Source: CAZQYB01 sp964597535 (lineage in GTDB: Bacteria; Planctomycetota; Phycisphaerae; Sedimentisphaerales; Anaerobacaceae). Taken from it: a stretch of DNA of 6,346 bases. Below, piece by piece: positions 6,112 to 6,346 of this stretch (positions within the stretch are counted from its first letter, which is position 1; the number at the start of each line of letters is the position of its first letter). Where the stretch lies: NCBI GenBank assembly GCA_964597535.1, contig CAZQYB010000146.1:1-6346 (forward strand), written 5' to 3'. The translations under genes and the position numbers were made by a program. The notes under the pieces are model-generated. The model did not search any database, was not told where the DNA came from, and saw nothing but the letters and a program-made list of their open reading frames with translations.

Positions 6112-6140
6112 CCTAAGCCCTTTTGTTCTAAAAGGTTAGG
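6112..6140. terminator. Hairpin after the kinase gene, terminator-like but without a U-tract
   Basis: CCTAA (6112-6116) pairs with TTAGG (6136-6140), and CCTTTT (6119-6124) pairs with AAAAGG (6130-6135) around the loop GTTCT. This gives 11 base pairs interrupted only by a GC bulge on one side. It begins 9 bases after the kinase stop. What follows is AAAACAG, not a run of T, so it does not fit an intrinsic terminator on the + strand. It may instead protect the 3' end of the transcript or assist termination. Confidence 0.42.
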
Positions 6141-6323
6141 AAAACAGATATGGCAATAGCGCAGCATCGAATTATGTTTATGTTACTTACTTTTTAGCTG
6201 TTTTTCGAAGTTTAGCTTGAAATAAGTTCTCCAGTATATTAGTTTTCGTGGACTAATTGTTCTGTTCAGACACAGGATTAAGGCCAATTTAACGTAGTGC
6301 CTGTTTAATGAAAGGATTTCGAA

Positions 6324-6346
6324 ATGCACCATTATATTTCACAGCT
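6324..6346 (+). CDS. Possible start of a further gene (cut by window edge)
   Basis: ATG at 6324 is preceded at 7 bases by AAAGGA (6311-6316), a good ribosome binding site, and the frame stays open to the window end, giving MHHYISQL. Eight codons are too few to name a product. The 221-base gap after the kinase (6103-6323) holds the hairpin at 6112-6140 and otherwise A/T-rich sequence with no convincing gene. Confidence 0.42.

Noticed and set aside
6212..6240. TATATT (6235-6240) with TTAGCT (6212-6217) as a promoter for the gene at 6324
   Set aside because: The -10 is good, but the -35 matches only three of six positions in an A/T-rich stretch where such matches are expected by chance.
1..6346. 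CRISPR array, tRNA, rRNA, insertion sequence or phage attachment site
   Set aside because: No spaced repeats, cloverleaf-like segment, terminal inverted repeats or transposase/integrase coding sequence were seen.

Overview
All convincing genes in this window lie on the + strand. They look like a bacterial carbohydrate or sugar-acid catabolism locus that starts just downstream of a fermentative lactate dehydrogenase. Base composition is moderate, genes are tightly packed, most starts have a GGAG-type ribosome binding site, and there is no phage, transposon or RNA-gene signature. The host cannot be fixed from the sequence. A UroD-like protein, a two-subunit transketolase and a short DUF1537 kinase ending in a KPGSY-WP tail would suit an anaerobic polysaccharide degrader such as a planctomycete (Phycisphaerae-like). 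That assignment is inference only.

Layout: (1) 2-427, the C-terminal part of an L-lactate dehydrogenase, cut by the window edge. (2) 428-761, a 334-base non-coding stretch with a promoter-like TTGACA/CATACT pair, an unused AGGAGGT, a 13-bp palindrome, and a 17-bp tandem duplication that copies the ribosome binding site and ATG of the next gene. (3) 762-1883, a UroD-superfamily protein that is not HemE. (4) 1876-2751 and 2752-3687, the N- and C-terminal halves of a split transketolase, coupled to each other and to the UroD-like gene. (5) 3785-4705, a DapA/NanA-family Schiff-base lyase. (6) 4719-4958, a relic of a PdxA-family dehydrogenase that has lost most of its middle and its C-terminus. 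(7) 4939-6102, a DUF1537 four-carbon acid-sugar kinase whose start overlaps the relic. (8) A hairpin at 6112-6140, a spacer, and the first eight codons of a further possible gene at 6324.

How they may work together: DUF1537 kinases phosphorylate C4 (and some branched) sugar acids, and PdxA2-type dehydrogenases oxidatively decarboxylate the 4-phosphates to dihydroxyacetone phosphate. The DapA-like enzyme could cleave or dehydrate a 2-keto-sugar acid, and the split transketolase would move a two-carbon ketol unit into central metabolism. The striking point is that the PdxA partner here is a wreck with an open reading frame. Either the pathway has lost that step, a paralogue elsewhere supplies it, the relic now serves only as a translated leader for the kinase, or the assembly is faulty. 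The transketolase genes also use arginine codons very differently from the kinase, which suggests a mosaic origin for the cluster.
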